DNA from: UBA1014 sp964344035
GTDB lineage: Bacteria > SAR324 > NAC60-12
Assembly: GCA_964344035.1 (NCBI GenBank)
Contig: CAYFLK010000001.1
Span: 62,001 to 126,000, forward strand
Reading direction: 5' to 3'
Length of the DNA stretch: 64,000 nucleotides
Part shown: positions 9,954-19,310 of the stretch, piece by piece
How positions within the stretch are numbered: the first letter of the stretch is position 1
How the letters are laid out: every line of letters begins with the position of its first letter
Translations under genes and position numbers: made by a program
The notes under the pieces: model-generated
Told to the model about the DNA's origin: nothing
The model's input: only the letters and a program-made list of their open reading frames with translations
Databases searched by the model: none

Positions 9954-11060
9954 CTATTGAATGTAAACCCTGGGTATGCGCTCGTTCAGTCCGGTGAGGA
10001 TTTCATAAGGGATGGTTTTGATCTGTTCCGCCATTTCTTCAGCGGTGATCTTAGCGTGACCCTGTTCCCCAATGAGAACCACCGGTTCCCCGGTATTGAC
10101 AGTGTTCCGTTCCAAATTGACCATCAACTGATCCATGCATACCCGGCCGACGATCGGGTATTTGCGATTTTGAATGAGCACGCTTCCTAGGTTTGATAGG
10201 TCCCGCCTGTATCCATCACCGTATCCAACCGGGATTGTAGCCACTTCGATGGTATGCCTCGGGGACCATGTAGCACCATAGCTTATTGATTCACCCGGAT
10301 GCACAGGTTTGCGGAACACCACCCGCGATTTAAGAGATAGCGCCGGCTTCACATCAAGCAGTTTTCTGCTCCGGGGATCTGGATACACGCCATAGAGAAG
10401 TATCCCCGGGCGAACAAGGTCAAGGTGGGTGCCCGGGAAATGCAAAACCCCTCCAGAGTTGGCAAGGTGACGCATGGGGAGGGGGTGTGCACAATCCCGG
10501 AATACCTCCGTTCTTTCCAGGAATCGTTTCAGTTGCACCATGGTCATGGGTGATTCGGGTTCGTCAGCACAGGCCAGATGAGAGTAGACGCCCCTGATGT
10601 GACACTGAGGTGATCCAATGGCGGATCGTATCAGAGCTTCTGCATCTTCATTCCGGGCCCCGATCCGTGACATCCCCGTATCCAGTTTTAAATGTATGTT
10701 TGCCTGTGTTGAATGACTGTCCGCCGCCTCTTTCGTCCACTCGAGATTTTCTAGAGAGGAAACTGTGAGGTCAAGGTCCCATTTAAAAAAATCCGGGATT
10801 TGTTCTTTCAGCAACCCGCCAAACACCAGGATGGGGCAGGAAATTCCGGCTTTGCGGAGATGGATTCCTTCTTGCTGAATTGCCACTGCAAGCCAATCAA
10901 TACCCAGTTTTTCATAAAGCCGGGCGACGGGAACGAGTCCATGTCCGTACCCGTTTGCTTTGACCACAGCCATCACGGGCAATCTGCCGACGTGCTTCCG
11001 AATCAGACTGAGATTGTTTTCCAAAACCCCCAGATTGATCTCCGCGTAAGTGATGTGCAT
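9954..11060 (-). CDS. alr: Alanine racemase
   Basis: Alr interconverts L- and D-alanine with pyridoxal phosphate to supply D-Ala for peptidoglycan. The protein has 368 residues, typical length. The PLP lysine lies in AVVKANGYGHG (about residue 34); the substrate-binding arginine region KLDTGMSRIG and the catalytic tyrosine region PGESISYGATW are present, and VGRVCMDQLMV closes the C-terminal beta domain. Start ATG at 11060 gives the standard opening ITYAEINLGVLENN. It is followed at 37 bases by the broken UxaA-like frame. Confidence 0.97.
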   Translation of the reverse strand: MHITYAEINLGVLENNLSLIRKHVGRLPVMAVVKANGYGHGLVPVARLYEKLGIDWLAVAIQQEGIHLRKAGISCPILVFGGLLKEQIPDFFKWDLDLTVSSLENLEWTKEAADSHSTQANIHLKLDTGMSRIGARNEDAEALIRSAIGSPQCHIRGVYSHLACADEPESPMTMVQLKRFLERTEVFRDCAHPLPMRHLANSGGVLHFPGTHLDLVRPGILLYGVYPDPRSRKLLDVKPALSLKSRVVFRKPVHPGESISYGATWSPRHTIEVATIPVGYGDGYRRDLSNLGSVLIQNRKYPIVGRVCMDQLMVNLERNTVNTGEPVVLIGEQGHAKITAEEMAEQIKTIPYEILTGLNERIPRVYIQ

Positions 11061-11269
11061 ATGTATCAGTTTTCAGGTTTTAAAATCTCATTATAAATCA
11101 AATACCTCGATGCCGAAGGCAATACTAATATCGGCAATTTCGAGTTTGGTCCAGGTGGGATCAAAAAAAGCTAAGCCGGGTTCAGGCCAAAAAACGGGTT
11201 TGCAAATTTTTCAACTGTTTCGGCTAAAGCAATTGGAAGAAGGGAGTGTTGCCGCCAACTGACTGATCG

Positions 11270-11896
11270 TTATTTTAACTGACTGTAATATCCAAACAAA
11301 GCACCGCAAAAGAGTTCAAAATTTTCAATTTCGGTGTCTTCACTGATCTGTTCCAGAGTATGGAGCATTTCCTCAAATCCCTGGAATCGTCGGTACACTG
11401 GGTAGATGCTGACACGGATTTTGTGTTCCAAAAACAGGGGCAGGAGTTCATTCACTAAACCAGGCAGGGTACCGGGACCTGCCTCCAGTTTCTTCAGTAC
11501 ATATTGGAAAAAACTGCCGATGTGGTTTTGCAGTTTTCTGTCATCCTGCGGAAGTGCGGTAACGGGGTTGTATCCGTTCCCAGTCCCGGGCGGGTGTTCC
11601 GTGAATGCGAGTTTCCGCTTGCGATGGGGGGCGCCTGTTCCCGGATATAAAGGTTGATAACCTTCATGCTCCCCGATTTGCTGCAGGAGGGTTTGCGCAC
11701 GTTGAGGGTCTGTTTTGGTGTCACCCGCTGAAGTGTCCAGGATTCTTTCAAGGAAGGGGTTCTTCAGATTGCTGTAGACGTCATAGGTTTCCGTGCCGAA
11801 TTGATACGGAAGCGGCTTTGTCCCTTTTGTGTTTTTTGGCTTCTGATTGAGGATCAGAGGTGTTTTCTTTGTATCCTTCACAGGTTCATCCGTCAT
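11270..11896 (-). CDS. Hypothetical protein
   Basis: A frame of 208 residues without signal peptide or membrane segment. The N-terminal ~45 residues are lysine- and proline-rich and look disordered; the C-terminal half (from about 120) looks helical and ends LFCGALFGYYSQLK. I recognise no family. Support for being real comes from protein-like composition, a start just downstream of a purine-rich stretch, and absence of a better frame. It lies 209 bases upstream of alr on the same strand and diverges from slt. Confidence 0.5.
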   Translation of the reverse strand: MTDEPVKDTKKTPLILNQKPKNTKGTKPLPYQFGTETYDVYSNLKNPFLERILDTSAGDTKTDPQRAQTLLQQIGEHEGYQPLYPGTGAPHRKRKLAFTEHPPGTGNGYNPVTALPQDDRKLQNHIGSFFQYVLKKLEAGPGTLPGLVNELLPLFLEHKIRVSIYPVYRRFQGFEEMLHTLEQISEDTEIENFELFCGALFGYYSQLK

Positions 11897-11968
11897 CGAG
11901 TTTTTTCAAAATGTGTATGGTTCTTGCGTATCGAGTAGCAATGGGCGCCCTGAAAGCGTCACCCTATT

Positions 11969-14260
11969 ATGGAAAAATGGAATCCTGTCTTTCTGAAGAA
12001 TATCCAAACCCATAAAATACATAAAATGTGGAATATATCAATCATCATACGGCATGCGCCAGCCTTTAACACGAGGGCTCTATCTTCTGATTTATCGGAA
12101 ACATATCCCGGCAAAATACAACTGAAACTTGGATTTCTGGTCCGGGTCTTTTGGCTTTCAGCCTTTTTTTGTGTGTGGATGCTCGATGCAGCTGCAGTGG
12201 AAATCTACTGGGATGAGTATGAATCTGCACTAAGAAACAAAAATTGCAGCCCGATCCTTAGCGATTTAAAACCACTGGTCAGTTCAAATCCGGAACAAAA
12301 CTCTCACTCTTGGGCGAAAGCGCGAATTGTTTTAGGGAAATGTCTTTTGGAAAAGAGAAATATCCGGGAGGCCCAGACTGTTTTCGGACTTCCAGTTGTC
12401 AGCGCGTATGCGGATGTGGTTATTTACCAGCGTGTGCTGGCAAATTTGAATGCCGGCGATAAGCTGGCGGCGCTGAAAGTGATGAGGGAGCTTCTGGAAA
12501 ATCCTCGGCACACATATTACCTCAAGCGTCTGCGGCTGCTGCTGAAAGAACACTTTATTTTTTTGTCGGACGTGCGTGCGCTTTTCCCATTCCTGCACCA
12601 ATACCTGGACAGGCCTCATCTTTTTCTTAAGGATGCCAAGCTGCATTCGCTGTACATGCAGGGTGCGGAGATTTCAAGAACTCCGGTGTCAAGGAAAATA
12701 CGGCTTTTGGGCTGGCTTTATCCTCAAGATAAAGAAAGTGCCCGGAAATCGCAGCAAACCCTGTGGCCTACAGATTTTGAATCTCTAAATGCCGATGAAA
12801 TCAATATGAGGGTGAAAACCTTACAGCGGTTGGGGCTGTATGGTTATCTAGTTGAACACCTTCCTGTACTGGCACGGGAGAGACCTCTCAGTTTACGCAA
12901 AAAGCTAGGGGGAGTATTCATGCAGGCAGTGTTCGAGGAAAAACAATACAGTCGCATCCTCGAATATCGTAAATCCGGCGTGCAGATTGCGGGGTGGAAC
13001 GTAAATCGTGAGACTCAGCTATTTTGGAGTGCGAGGGCCAATCTAAAACTTAGACGTATTGATGAAACCATAAAAACCATTAAGGTTTTGCAACAGATTG
13101 CGCGGAAATCATCCTATCTCCCTTCTTTGTACCACTTGCTTGCAATTCACTACGAAGGCAAGGGTCGTGCAGACTTTGCCCTCCCCTCGTGGAAGCGAAT
13201 GACCAGGGAATTTCCAGGGCATTATCAATCGGCTGAAGCCTTTTGGAGGGTCGCATGGCAGCATTATCGGAACGGGCGTTTAGAAAATGCATTGTCTCAA
13301 ATCAAAGCGGGGTTGTTGCATGCGAAGTTGAACCCAAACATGCGGTCGAGGTTTTTATACTGGCAGGGTAAGCTGCTTGCGAGTGCTGGGCAAGTGAATC
13401 AATCCAGGAAAGTGTTTCAACAGCTTGTTGCAAATTACCCCAGTACCTATTACGGGTTGAGGAGAATACTGGATGAGAAAAAATCAAATGTCTCTTTTAT
13501 CCGTGCTCATTCCACACCGGGAAATGTTTACAGTGATCTTCCCCCTCTCAGCCTGAAGCAAAAAGGGTTGCTGGCAAGGACTGAATTTTTGTTTTCAGTG
13601 CTCGAGGATGCTCAGGCGGTTGAAGAAATCATGGATTCCCTCAAACGGATGCAAAGTAGGCGGCTGAACTGGGAGATCAGCCGGATGCTGAAAAGAAAAA
13701 AGCAATACCATGCACTACACCGTGTGATTGCAAATTACTTCCTTGTAGAATTGAGAAAAATGGATGTGGGAGGTCATCCACTTTGGGAGCTAGCTTTCCC
13801 ACGACCTTATTGGCAGGAAATTAAAAACACTGCCTCAAAGGTTGGGATCGACCCTTATTTTACCCTGGCGGTAATGCGTGAGGAAAGCCGGTTCAATCCA
13901 AGGGCGGTATCGAAATCTGATGCAATGGGATTGATGCAACTGATGCCCGCAACCGCACGCGAGGTTGCACGGATGGAAAAAATTGAACTCGGAAAAATGG
14001 AAGATGTGATGGATCCATACATCAACGTCCAGTTGGGGACTCACTATCTGGGTTGGATCTCTTCCAGATTCAACGATATCCTGATTTACACTGCTGGTGG
14101 CTACAATGCTGGTCCATCGAATATGTTGCGCTGGTTGCAAAACTGGAGTGAAGATTCTACGGAGGAGTTTGTGGAAATGATACCTTTCGAGGAAACCAGA
14201 AACTATGTTAAACGCGTTTACCGAAGCTATATTATCTATCGGCAGATCTACCAGTCATAA
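11969..14260 (+). CDS. slt: Soluble lytic murein transglycosylase (Slt-type)
   Basis: This periplasmic enzyme cleaves the MurNAc-GlcNAc bond of peptidoglycan to form 1,6-anhydro-MurNAc. The annotated frame has 763 residues. A signal-type hydrophobic segment (LVRVFWLSAFFCVWMLDAAA, about residues 53-72) sits unusually far in, so translation may begin further downstream than ATG 11969. A long superhelical alpha-domain (about 80-590, TPR-like repeats) precedes the SLT domain at about 615-745. The catalytic glutamate is Glu639 in MREESRF, followed by GLMQLMP and YNAGP motifs. It converges with the TonB-like gene; a hairpin lies between the stops. Confidence 0.93.
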   Translation: MEKWNPVFLKNIQTHKIHKMWNISIIIRHAPAFNTRALSSDLSETYPGKIQLKLGFLVRVFWLSAFFCVWMLDAAAVEIYWDEYESALRNKNCSPILSDLKPLVSSNPEQNSHSWAKARIVLGKCLLEKRNIREAQTVFGLPVVSAYADVVIYQRVLANLNAGDKLAALKVMRELLENPRHTYYLKRLRLLLKEHFIFLSDVRALFPFLHQYLDRPHLFLKDAKLHSLYMQGAEISRTPVSRKIRLLGWLYPQDKESARKSQQTLWPTDFESLNADEINMRVKTLQRLGLYGYLVEHLPVLARERPLSLRKKLGGVFMQAVFEEKQYSRILEYRKSGVQIAGWNVNRETQLFWSARANLKLRRIDETIKTIKVLQQIARKSSYLPSLYHLLAIHYEGKGRADFALPSWKRMTREFPGHYQSAEAFWRVAWQHYRNGRLENALSQIKAGLLHAKLNPNMRSRFLYWQGKLLASAGQVNQSRKVFQQLVANYPSTYYGLRRILDEKKSNVSFIRAHSTPGNVYSDLPPLSLKQKGLLARTEFLFSVLEDAQAVEEIMDSLKRMQSRRLNWEISRMLKRKKQYHALHRVIANYFLVELRKMDVGGHPLWELAFPRPYWQEIKNTASKVGIDPYFTLAVMREESRFNPRAVSKSDAMGLMQLMPATAREVARMEKIELGKMEDVMDPYINVQLGTHYLGWISSRFNDILIYTAGGYNAGPSNMLRWLQNWSEDSTEEFVEMIPFEETRNYVKRVYRSYIIYRQIYQS

Positions 14261-14325
14261 AGAAGTTTATTCGCGCATGAGATTTAGGTTTTCAAAGAAC
14301 TTTAACAGGCAAAGCAAATTAAATC

Positions 14326-14343
14326 GCTGCCTTCTCTGGCAGC
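14326..14343. terminator. Candidate terminator hairpin between convergent genes
   Basis: GCTGCC pairs with GGCAGC around a six-base loop TTCTCT. It lies between the stop of slt (14260) and the stop of the convergent TonB-like gene (14358). The following tail (ATATTCTTGTT) is only moderately T-rich, so efficiency is uncertain. Confidence 0.5.
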
Positions 14344-14357
14344 ATATTCTTGTTCCC

Positions 14358-15986
14358 TCAAGGTCTAATTTGCAGTTGTACCTGGTGTGGTGAGTTTTCT
14401 TTTAAAATTGAAGGCAATACAGGAAACCGAACCTGGGAAAGTCCGTTGAGGACTGAAAGCAGGAAACCCGGGGATCTCCCCACGTCCTTTATTTCCCAAC
14501 TGGTTTGGGAAACAGGATGTGTCAGCTCCAGCAAAACCGTTAAGCTCTCAGCAGGATCAAAATGGCGAAGGGGACGAAACTTTTCTTCCACACGCTCCCG
14601 TATCAAAGCGTGATATTCCATTTCTGTTTTTCTGAGCTGGAGTTTCCGTCTCAACCTCGTCTTAATCCGCGCTGAAGTGACAGATGTGTCTGCGGAAACG
14701 TTTGAACCCTCCGTTGTTGTTCCCTGCAGATGATCTTTTGCTTCCTGAAAAAGAAGATGAGGAAGCGTTGGGTATTGAAACCGAAATTCGGTTTTCAGCA
14801 CAGGATGCCTGAAATGTGATGGCAGTGGCGGCAAAGTATACGAATAAAAGGCTTTCAGAACACTGTCTTTCATTTTCTGAGATATATCACCTTCAACCAA
14901 ACTCTTGATTCCGTTTATTCTGCCGTCGGGAGATACCGCGGCATAAACCCGGACCTCTCCACCTTGCGGGTGTTTCCCGTTCAGGTAATCACTGGGAGGC
15001 CAGTTTTTCCAATTATTCCTGATAACGCGGTTCCAGCGCTTCATATAAGGGCCAAAGTCCCAGTCATACGCACTCAGCCGGTAATCCCTGTAGAAATGGA
15101 CAGAAATTTTAGGAACCAGTTGCAACCTCGGCAGCAAAACTTTCCTGGACGGGGAATCTCCGGGTACTGATGCAGCAGGATTTACCCCGGTCTCCGGAGG
15201 CGGAACCGAACCGATTTTCGTTCGTGGAGTTTCAATTTCAGGAAAAACTACCGGTTCGAGATATACAAACCTGAATATGAATTTCGGTGAAATCAGTTTT
15301 GATTCAAGTCCACGGTTCATTTCTTTCAGATAATCTTCCATATCACCAATTCCTTCAGCGCTGAAACGGACAAAATCTCCAGGTTGAAACTGGGCAGCCA
15401 GTTCATACAGCGGGGTGCCCGGTGCGATCAGGGTTTTATCATCCAGGTCTCTAAAACTGTCATGCCATGTTGAAAATATGGTTGTGAATATGTTTGTATC
15501 AGATTCCGTTTTTTCATCGGAAGGGGGGGGAGTTGATAATTGTCCGGAACTATCCTTTGCCCCATTCGTTCCAGAAAGCTCGATACCCAGATAAGCCTTC
15601 CCTTTGTCGGTAATACCCAGTGCGGTTATTCGGCCAATCCAATCGTTTACCTTTCGGTCAGGAAGAACCCCTCTTAATAGTCGTGACCGCTGTTCAAGCA
15701 ATTGATATTGCCTGAGCGGGTTAGGAGCTTCACGATATTTGTTTGCCAGTCCGGATAGTGCTGCAATGAACTTGACCTGGGTTTCAGGGAGCATCTGCTC
15801 GATCATGGATTTTCTTGAATCGGCTGACTGAGAAAGCGCACAGTCAGGTGCAAGCGGAAGACACATGATCCCTGCCAGCAGAAGCAACCCCGTTTTTTGT
15901 CCTTTTATAGAATGCCGAAGGATTTTATATAAATTCTGAATTACTTTAATCGCGGCATACACCTCGACAAGACCCCTGTTTTTCAT
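14358..15986 (-). CDS. Exported protein with two TonB_C-like domains
   Basis: The 542-residue protein has a hydrophobic export or anchor segment near residues 33-50 (KTGLLLLAGIMCLPLA). After a helical region and a low-complexity Ser/Pro linker, residues about 305-410 (WNRVIRNNWKNWPPSDY, then VRVYAAVSPDGRINGIKSL) match the energy-transducer TonB/TolA C-terminal pattern. The last ~85 residues (LTVLLELTHPVSQTSWEIK, then LSQVRFPVLPS) look like a second, divergent copy. A proline-rich stretch (SVPPPETGV) lies before the first copy. TonB_C domains couple inner-membrane energy or contact outer-membrane partners, but this lacks the classic short TonB layout, so a structural role is as likely. The start overlaps the stop of the upstream lipoprotein gene by four bases, indicating translational coupling. 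Confidence 0.6.
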   Translation of the reverse strand: MKNRGLVEVYAAIKVIQNLYKILRHSIKGQKTGLLLLAGIMCLPLAPDCALSQSADSRKSMIEQMLPETQVKFIAALSGLANKYREAPNPLRQYQLLEQRSRLLRGVLPDRKVNDWIGRITALGITDKGKAYLGIELSGTNGAKDSSGQLSTPPPSDEKTESDTNIFTTIFSTWHDSFRDLDDKTLIAPGTPLYELAAQFQPGDFVRFSAEGIGDMEDYLKEMNRGLESKLISPKFIFRFVYLEPVVFPEIETPRTKIGSVPPPETGVNPAASVPGDSPSRKVLLPRLQLVPKISVHFYRDYRLSAYDWDFGPYMKRWNRVIRNNWKNWPPSDYLNGKHPQGGEVRVYAAVSPDGRINGIKSLVEGDISQKMKDSVLKAFYSYTLPPLPSHFRHPVLKTEFRFQYPTLPHLLFQEAKDHLQGTTTEGSNVSADTSVTSARIKTRLRRKLQLRKTEMEYHALIRERVEEKFRPLRHFDPAESLTVLLELTHPVSQTSWEIKDVGRSPGFLLSVLNGLSQVRFPVLPSILKENSPHQVQLQIRP

Positions 15987-16398
15987 AATTGTGTACCGTC
16001 AGAATCAAAACGCACCAGAAAAATATCATCACCTCCGCGGTTTGGATTCCCGTCTAGTTCTCCGGATGTGTAACCCGTGACATAGATGGTCCCGGACGCA
16101 TCCTCCGTTACCGCCAGGGCCCGATCATCGGCATTGCTGCCAAACGTCTTAGTCCAGACGGGGGTCCCATCCTTGTTAAGTTTTGCGACAAACGCGTCTT
16201 CCTGTAGTTTTGTGTTTTGGTTCAGTTCGTTCCGTTTTACAAACCCGGCGGCCAGCAGGTGTCCGTTTGCGGCTCTAATCAGGGTCATGATCGTTCCTGG
16301 AGAATCAGGATTATATTTTTGTGTCCATTGCGGGTTTCCATCAAAATCAACCTTAACCAACTCAGATTCTGCTTGGACGGAATTTTCGAATTCGTTTT
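15983..16398 (-). CDS. Beta-propeller lipoprotein, C-terminal part
   Basis: This is the C-terminal part of the lipoprotein whose N-terminal part lies at 16492-17658. It contains SBBP/YVTN-like blades: VKVDFDGNPQWTQKY, FVAKLNKDGTPVWTKTFG, then ASGTIYVTGYTSG and IFLVRFDSDG. The frame runs into the N block at 16399. If bases 16391-16491 are removed, the two parts join in frame as VVKKNKNE-FENSVQAESE across a 10-bp sequence (AAAACGAATT) present on both sides, so the split is very probably an assembly artefact rather than a mutation. The stop overlaps the start of the TonB-like gene by four bases. Confidence 0.7.
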
Positions 16399-16408
16399 NN
16401 NNNNNNNN
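16399..16408. other. Assembly gap (10 N)
   Basis: Ten undetermined bases inside the lipoprotein gene. Flanking duplication of a 10-mer suggests the true distance is zero or negative. Confidence 0.95.
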
Positions 16409-16491
16409 CATATCCTCAAGGTCCCCTCTTATTTGTCCCATTCCTAGACGGTTAGCTATTTGTGCATAAATTTCTAACGCTTCAAGCCCAA
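16409..16491 (-). other. Foreign RelA/SpoT-like fragment at an assembly join
   Basis: Read on the minus strand, roughly 16409-16491 encodes RIGLEALEIYAQIANRLGM followed by GQIRGDLEDM. This is the conserved end of the (p)ppGpp hydrolase domain of RelA/SpoT proteins (family pattern R-I-x-x-E-T-L-E-I-Y-A-P-L-A-x-R-L-G, then E-L-E-D). It is in a different frame from the lipoprotein, truncates it, and stops at the N block. No relA/spoT gene is nearby. It is best explained as a contig tail from another locus or organism joined through the short shared sequence AAAACGAATT. Confidence 0.75.
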
Positions 16492-17658
16492 TTCGTTTTT
16501 GTTTTTCTTTACCACGACAGTCACCACTCCGTCTTCCTCTACTACAATGACTTTCCCCACCGCATCGTCTGTAGCGTTTAATTTGCGAACCCAGCGCTTC
16601 AAACCGCTTCGGTGGATTTTAATCAAAAACGGTTCCTCACGGAAGCGTGCAGAAGTGCCAGTGGATGGGGTGCGGATACTTCCTGCGGCATATAGGTGTT
16701 CTCTGCCGTCGAGTGCGATCGCCCCGATGAATATACGTTTTGCCAATGATGTAGCCCAGCCAGAAGAGCCGTCAGGCAGGAATTGCTTGAGCTGCTTCCG
16801 GAGCGTTCCCGCTGAGTATGTGGTTCCTCGGGAATCCATAGCCAGTGCTGATCCCACTGGAATCCCGTTCAATTCATGTGTGAATTTCCATTCCTGGTTT
16901 CCCCCGGTATTGAATTGGGAGTTGAAAATATTTGAACTGTTTGCTCCATTGTGGAGTCCGGAAATGCGTATGCTGTCTGAATCTGCAAGCACGATTTTTG
17001 CTGCAGACACAGGTTTTTTGAATCCTGATTGACGTATCCATTCCTGCATCCCACTTGCGGAGAATTTTGCCAGAAACAAATCGATTTGTCCTGATTCCTC
17101 CCCCATGCTTGTTTGTCCAGCAATGTAAACATTACTCTCACCATCAGCTATTATAGCGAGGCCCCTGTCATCCCCTTCGGCGCCGAACTGTTGTGTTGAA
17201 ACGGTCTGGAAACCAGGACTGCTGATGAATTCATCAATCGGTTGTCCCTGCAGGCTTTTAATGCCTGAGGTGAGTTTCAACTGGTAACGGGTCTGTGGTT
17301 GGTAAATCCCCGCGGGCAGGATTAGGATTTCAGTTTTGTCCTGGTTCGTGACGGGTTTATCCAAACGGACACAACTGCTGAATCCATCATGGGAAAGTTG
17401 TATTGTCCCAGAACAGTCGTTCCCTATCGAATTAACTTTAAACGACAGAGCATCCATAGTCAGACTAAACCGCATTGTAACACCAGCGTTTCGGGCAATA
17501 CCGGTTTCATTGTCTGTCGGTATGACTTGTATCAGTTCAGGGACTTCTGACTCAGCAACTGGTTGCTTTTTTTCCGGAGTTGGAACCACCTCTGCCTGGC
17601 TGCATGCCGCAATCAAAATTAGCAGGGGCAACCAGAAAAATGAATGCTGAAAGGGCAT
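16492..17658 (-). CDS. Beta-propeller lipoprotein, N-terminal part
   Basis: The ATG at 17658 gives a lipoprotein signal peptide (MPFQHSFFWLPLLILIAAC) with lipobox IAAC, so the mature protein is lipid-anchored; a TTG at 17670 is also open. Residues ~35-150 form a bacterial Ig-like domain of the SbsA/Big_5 type (VIPTDNETGIARNAGVTMRF). Then SBBP-type propeller blades follow (FGAEGDDRGLAIIADGESN, VYIAGQTS, IDLFLAKFSASGMQEWIRQ). Such proteins are surface or periplasmic and of unknown substrate. As assembled the frame ends at a TAG at 16474 inside a foreign fragment; the natural continuation is 15983-16390. Confidence 0.75.
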
Positions 17659-17687
17659 GCAGGTTTGCAACTGGTTTTCACCAGGGA

Positions 17688-18851
17688 TTAAATCTTCTCA
17701 TAAATGGTGGCAACACCCTGACCCAAGCCGACGCACATAGTGGCGAGGCCAATTGACGCGTCTTTTACGTTCATCTCATGCAGCAGGGTAGTGGTGATGC
17801 GGGCCCCGGAACATCCCAATGGATGGCCCAGCGCGATAGCGCCTCCATTCAGGTTTACTTTTTCATCGAGGAGATTTTCCAGTTTCAGGTCACGCAGAAC
17901 GGGCAGTGACTGTGCCGCGAATGCCTCGTTCAATTCGACCAGTTCTATATCGTCAATGACCAATCCCCCACGTTTCAATGCCTTTTTTACCGCTGGGACG
18001 GGCCCGTATCCCATGATCGACGGATCGACACCCGCGGAAGCCATTGCCTTAACTTTTGCCATTGGAATTAATCCTAATTCACGGGCACGTTTAAGGGACA
18101 TCATCAGCAGTGCGGAAGCACCATCTGAAATCGCTGAAGAGTTTCCCGCGGTCACGGTCCCGGAAACCGGGTTGAAAACAGGCTTCAGTGCAGCCATGCT
18201 TTCCAAGTCGGCATCATGCCTGATCACTTCGTCCTCTTCGCAAAGTTGAAGAACTCCTTCTTCGTCATGCCCCTCCACAGGAACGATCTCTTTTGCAAAT
18301 CGACCTGACCGGGTAGATGCTGAGGATAGTTTGTGGGAACGGAAAGCAAAAGCATCCTGATCCTCTCGTGAAACACGATGTTGTATGGCCAGCATCTCGG
18401 CGGTCAAACCCATCATCCCTGATGCCTTTGCGGAATGTATACTCGTTGAGGGGTTAGGATCAACCCCGTGATCCATCGGCACATGGCCCATATGCTCCAC
18501 ACCTCCGCAAAGAAAGACATCTCCTTGTCCGCACATGATAGACATCGCCGCACTGTGAATTGCAGTCATCGAGGACGCACACAAGCGATTGACTGTCTGA
18601 GCAGAGCAGCTGTGAGGGAGCGGTGTCATCAGGGAAATGAAACGCGAAATATTGAAACCCTGTTCCTTGGTCTGGTTCACGCAACCCCAGATGAGGTCTT
18701 CAACTTCATCCGGGTTTACTTCCGGATGACGCGCTAACAGATCGTTGATTAAAACCGCGGAAAGGTTTTCCGCGCGTACATGACGGAACATGCCCCCTTT
18801 TGAACGGCCCATCGGTGTGCGTACCGCGTCTATGATGACTGCTTCTTCCAT
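17688..18851 (-). CDS. Acetyl-CoA acyltransferase (thiolase, FadA-like)
   Basis: Thiolase cleaves 3-ketoacyl-CoA with CoA to acetyl-CoA in beta-oxidation. The protein has 387 residues. The acyl-accepting cysteine is Cys91 in NRLCASSM, the NEAFAAQ motif is present, and the GGAIALGHPLGCSGAR box with catalytic His and the C-terminal MCVGLGQG cysteine are intact. The opening IDAVRTPMGRSKGGMFR and overall length are closest to the degradative FadA branch. It is not next to a FadB gene; the divergent neighbour is a two-domain aldehyde dehydrogenase. Confidence 0.95.
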   Translation of the reverse strand: MEEAVIIDAVRTPMGRSKGGMFRHVRAENLSAVLINDLLARHPEVNPDEVEDLIWGCVNQTKEQGFNISRFISLMTPLPHSCSAQTVNRLCASSMTAIHSAAMSIMCGQGDVFLCGGVEHMGHVPMDHGVDPNPSTSIHSAKASGMMGLTAEMLAIQHRVSREDQDAFAFRSHKLSSASTRSGRFAKEIVPVEGHDEEGVLQLCEEDEVIRHDADLESMAALKPVFNPVSGTVTAGNSSAISDGASALLMMSLKRARELGLIPMAKVKAMASAGVDPSIMGYGPVPAVKKALKRGGLVIDDIELVELNEAFAAQSLPVLRDLKLENLLDEKVNLNGGAIALGHPLGCSGARITTTLLHEMNVKDASIGLATMCVGLGQGVATIYEKI

Positions 18852-19310
18852 TATTCTCCTTTATCCGGTTGTCAGAATTGGACAAAATGCTGAATGGATT
18901 GTAAAAAACACCTGTTTACTTACTATGATTCCATCTCCCGGTGTTGTCAATTTTTCCGCTCGCGTAACCGGGCTTCCATTCCGGTCGCGGATGATAGAAT
19001 TGCCCCGAGTTCGATTCAGGCCGGGGATAGACGCAGTTTTCTTGATCAGTGTTTGTAACAAGGATATCATGCTGCATCTTTTCCGGATTTTTTTCATCAG
19101 GATATATCCTTGGTGCTTAAGGAGTTCGAACTTAAAATTCGATTATTTGACAGGAAAATGCTGATGAGTCACCTCAGAAAGCAAGTAATAATCTTGTTCA
19201 ACCTGTACCGGTCTAATTTTCCTTTCACTTGAAGTTGACATGTTTATTGATAGAAGGAATCCTTTTTACCAAGAAACGTGTTGAGACTCATCTGAACTGC
19301 ATTTTGGAAC
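18852..19310. promoter_or_regulatory. 459-bp divergent control region with 12-bp palindrome
   Basis: The region between the thiolase gene (leftward) and the aldehyde dehydrogenase gene (rightward) contains no convincing gene; a 78-codon minus-strand frame at 18861-19097 has a plausible ribosome site but no recognisable protein content. A perfect 12-bp palindrome AGGATATATCCT lies at 19099-19110, and TTGACA occurs near 19234 upstream of the aldehyde dehydrogenase without a clear -10 box. Confidence 0.35.

Noticed and set aside
18861..19097. 78-codon minus-strand ORF upstream of the thiolase gene
   Set aside because: A plausible ribosome site exists, but the sequence looks random, has no recognisable domain and lies in a divergent promoter region.
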